The notes under the pieces were generated by a model. It did not search any database and was not told the origin of the DNA. It worked only from the letters and a program-made list of their open reading frames with translations. Below, in pieces: positions 4,837 through 6,002 of a stretch of 6,002 nucleotides of DNA. Origin of the DNA: an uncultured Mycoplasmatota bacterium (GTDB taxonomy: Bacteria > Bacillota_I > Bacilli_A > RF39 > UBA660). Position 1 is the stretch's first letter. Each line of letters begins with the position of its first letter. The translations under genes and the position numbers were made by a program. The DNA is taken from the NCBI GenBank assembly GCA_947643295.1, contig CANRVM010000067.1, forward strand, positions 1 through 6,002, given 5' to 3'.

Positions 4837-6002
4837 ATGATAAGGAAAGAAATATTAAAATATTCAGTAATAATGAGTATTGCTTTTCTTCTATTTTTTA
4901 ACCTGGGGGGGGGTATAAAGAAGGTTAATGCTGTAGCTGTTGGTACTAAATATACCTACTTTTATACAGGAGAGTACCAAACATTTACAGCACCCGAAAG
5001 TACCTGGTATAAAATTGAACTATATGGTGCAGCTGGTGGTTATGGAAGAACAAATTGGACTTTAAAATATGCGGGAGGATTTGGTTCTTACACTGGTGGT
5101 GAAATATATTTAGAAAAGGGCACTAAACTATATCTTTACGTTGGTGGAAAAGGCATCTATGGTGGTGTTGGTGGAAAGTGTATCGGTGGAGTCGGCGGTT
5201 GGAACGGTGGCGGAAACGGTGGAAATGATTCTAACTGTGATAGTAACCCAGAACCAGGAGGAGGTGGCGGTGGAGCTACGGATGTCCGTTTAGTTCCAAC
5301 TTCTGCTCCTACTATATGGGATGAATTTGATAGTTTAAAGTCTAGAATTATGGTCGCTGCTGGAGGTGGCGGTGGTTATTATAGTTATTCTGGAGGTCCT
5401 GGAGGAAGAGTAGTTGGTGCAGGTTATAGCGCATCCAAAGTAGTGGCAAATCAAACAAGTGGAAATGCTTTTGGTCTTGGTAGTCAAGGTCCTCATAACA
5501 GTTATGGTTATGGTGGAGGCGGTGGTGGTTACTACGGCGGTTATACTAGTCCTTATTATGGTAGTGGTGATGGTGGTTCCTCTTTTGTATCTGGATGTTA
5601 TGGATGTGTTGCTATTGATAAAGATTCCACTAGTACTAACATAATTCATTTAGATAGTAATATTCACTATTCAGGCTACAAGTTTGATAAGATAAAAATG
5701 TTTTCAGGAGTAGATATTATGCCAAGTTATCTTAGTGGTACTATGCCTGGAAATGGAGATAATGGAGTTGCAGTCATCACTGTTTCAGAGCGTCGCTCTA
5801 ATAATAATTATTTAAGAAATATTACAACAAGTAGTGGAACTCTTTCCCCTAGTTTCAATAAAACAATAGAAAATTACAATTTAGTACTAGATTCAGATGT
5901 TAGAGAAGTAGAAATCGCTGGAGTTTTAGATGATTTAAGATCAGTAGTAGGTGCATCTAAAAAATATCAAGTGAAATACAATGAGCAGGTACAGGTAAGT
6001 AT
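4837..6002 (+). CDS. Secreted glycine-rich (ALK-like domain) surface protein with cadherin-like repeat, 5' part
   Basis: The frame is open from ATG 4837, supported by AGGTGA at 4826-4831, to the window edge (388 codons), so the gene is truncated by the window. Residues 1-32 form a signal peptide: basic start MIRKEILK, hydrophobic core about 9-23, likely cleavage after V-N-A (30-32). Residues about 42-316 match the bacterial Gly_rich domain, related to the ALK/LTK extracellular glycine-rich region: YTGEYQTFTAP, ELYGAAGG, YLYVGGKG, GGWNGGGNGG, GGGGGGATDVRL (141-152), RIMVAAGGGGG (170-180), GDGGSSFVSGCYGC (244-257) and NGVAVITV (309-316). From about 325 the pattern YLRNITTSSGTLSPSFN and YNLVL starts a cadherin-like beta-sandwich repeat typical of bacterial surface proteins. 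Four cysteines (C115, C134, C254, C257) could form disulphides. GC rises locally because of GGN codons. A nine-G run interrupts the signal peptide region (residues 23-26). An adhesive or cell-wall-associated role is inferred; any anchor lies beyond the window. Confidence 0.92.
   Translation, partial: MIRKEILKYSVIMSIAFLLFFNLGGGIKKVNAVAVGTKYTYFYTGEYQTFTAPESTWYKIELYGAAGGYGRTNWTLKYAGGFGSYTGGEIYLEKGTKLYLYVGGKGIYGGVGGKCIGGVGGWNGGGNGGNDSNCDSNPEPGGGGGGATDVRLVPTSAPTIWDEFDSLKSRIMVAAGGGGGYYSYSGGPGGRVVGAGYSASKVVANQTSGNAFGLGSQGPHNSYGYGGGGGGYYGGYTSPYYGSGDGGSSFVSGCYGCVAIDKDSTSTNIIHLDSNIHYSGYKFDKIKMFSGVDIMPSYLSGTMPGNGDNGVAVITVSERRSNNNYLRNITTSSGTLSPSFNKTIENYNLVLDSDVREVEIAGVLDDLRSVVGASKKYQVKYNEQVQVS
4905..4913 (+). 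repeat. Nine-G homopolymer in the signal-peptide codons (candidate phase-variation tract)
   Basis: Nine consecutive G encode the end of L23 through G24, G25 and the first two bases of G26. At this length the reading frame joins signal-peptide start and glycine-rich domain. Losing one G gives GTA then TAA; gaining one gives TAT AAA GAA GGT then TAA. Such tracts are known in other bacteria as slipped-strand contingency loci, but length variation here is not shown by one sequence. Confidence 0.7.

Noticed and set aside
5158..5580. Collagen-like Gly-X-Y repeat or CRISPR-like array in the glycine-rich region
   Set aside because: Glycines lack strict three-residue periodicity and the motif order fits the Gly_rich domain; the DNA repeats are short codon runs without uniform spacers.
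5335..5649. A minus-strand open frame rich in Thr, Ser and Ile, and a plus-strand Val/Met-rich frame at 5459-5644
   Set aside because: Both are shadows of the glycine-codon-rich true gene that stays open in another frame from 4837 to the window end; neither has a ribosome-binding site or recognisable domain.
1..6002. Possible Mycoplasma-type code with TGA as tryptophan
   Set aside because: Conserved tryptophans such as RWG in the peptidase are TGG, no conserved domain is interrupted by TGA, and two genes end in TGA exactly where overlapping downstream starts are expected.

Overview
The window is strongly AT-rich, and all real genes are on the + strand with clear Shine-Dalgarno sites. Gene content (rimM-trmD, a TrmH/SpoU methyltransferase, a CYTH protein, a YgjP-type peptidase) and base composition suggest a low-GC Bacillota or Mycoplasmatota-like bacterium, probably an uncultured host-associated Bacilli lineage; that placement is inference. 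The standard bacterial code fits: conserved tryptophans are TGG, TGA never interrupts a conserved frame, and two genes end in TGA.

Layout. (1) 20-658: YgjP/DUF45-type zinc metallopeptidase. (2) 659-865: AT-rich spacer with a candidate promoter and a strong Shine-Dalgarno that points to a TTG start at 866. (3) 866-3758: a tightly packed five-gene unit comprising a TrmH-family RNA methyltransferase, a CYTH-domain protein, rimM, trmD and a small basic protein that I do not recognise. The junctions are a 4-nt ATGA overlap, a 1-nt gap, an 11-nt overlap and direct abutment, so co-translation is likely. A convincing rho-independent terminator closes the unit at 3766-3799. The theme is rRNA/tRNA modification and 30S maturation. 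(4) 3824-4650: a monocistronic unit with an extended -10 promoter, a membrane-anchored extracytoplasmic protein of unknown function, and a short terminator. (5) 4651-4836: leader region with a possible relic of a short gene, a weak promoter and a tandem 10-bp repeat. (6) 4837 to the window end: the start of a large secreted or surface protein with a signal peptide, a glycine-rich domain of the type seen in ALK-like receptors and bacterial surface proteins, then the start of a cadherin-like beta-sandwich repeat.

The most interesting point is a run of nine G (4905-4913) inside the signal-peptide codons of the surface protein. Nine G keeps the gene open; eight or ten G each produce a TAA stop within a few codons. 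In so AT-rich a genome this looks like an ON/OFF contingency (phase-variation) switch for a surface protein, although sequencing or assembly error in a homopolymer must be excluded. The housekeeping half is otherwise ordinary.
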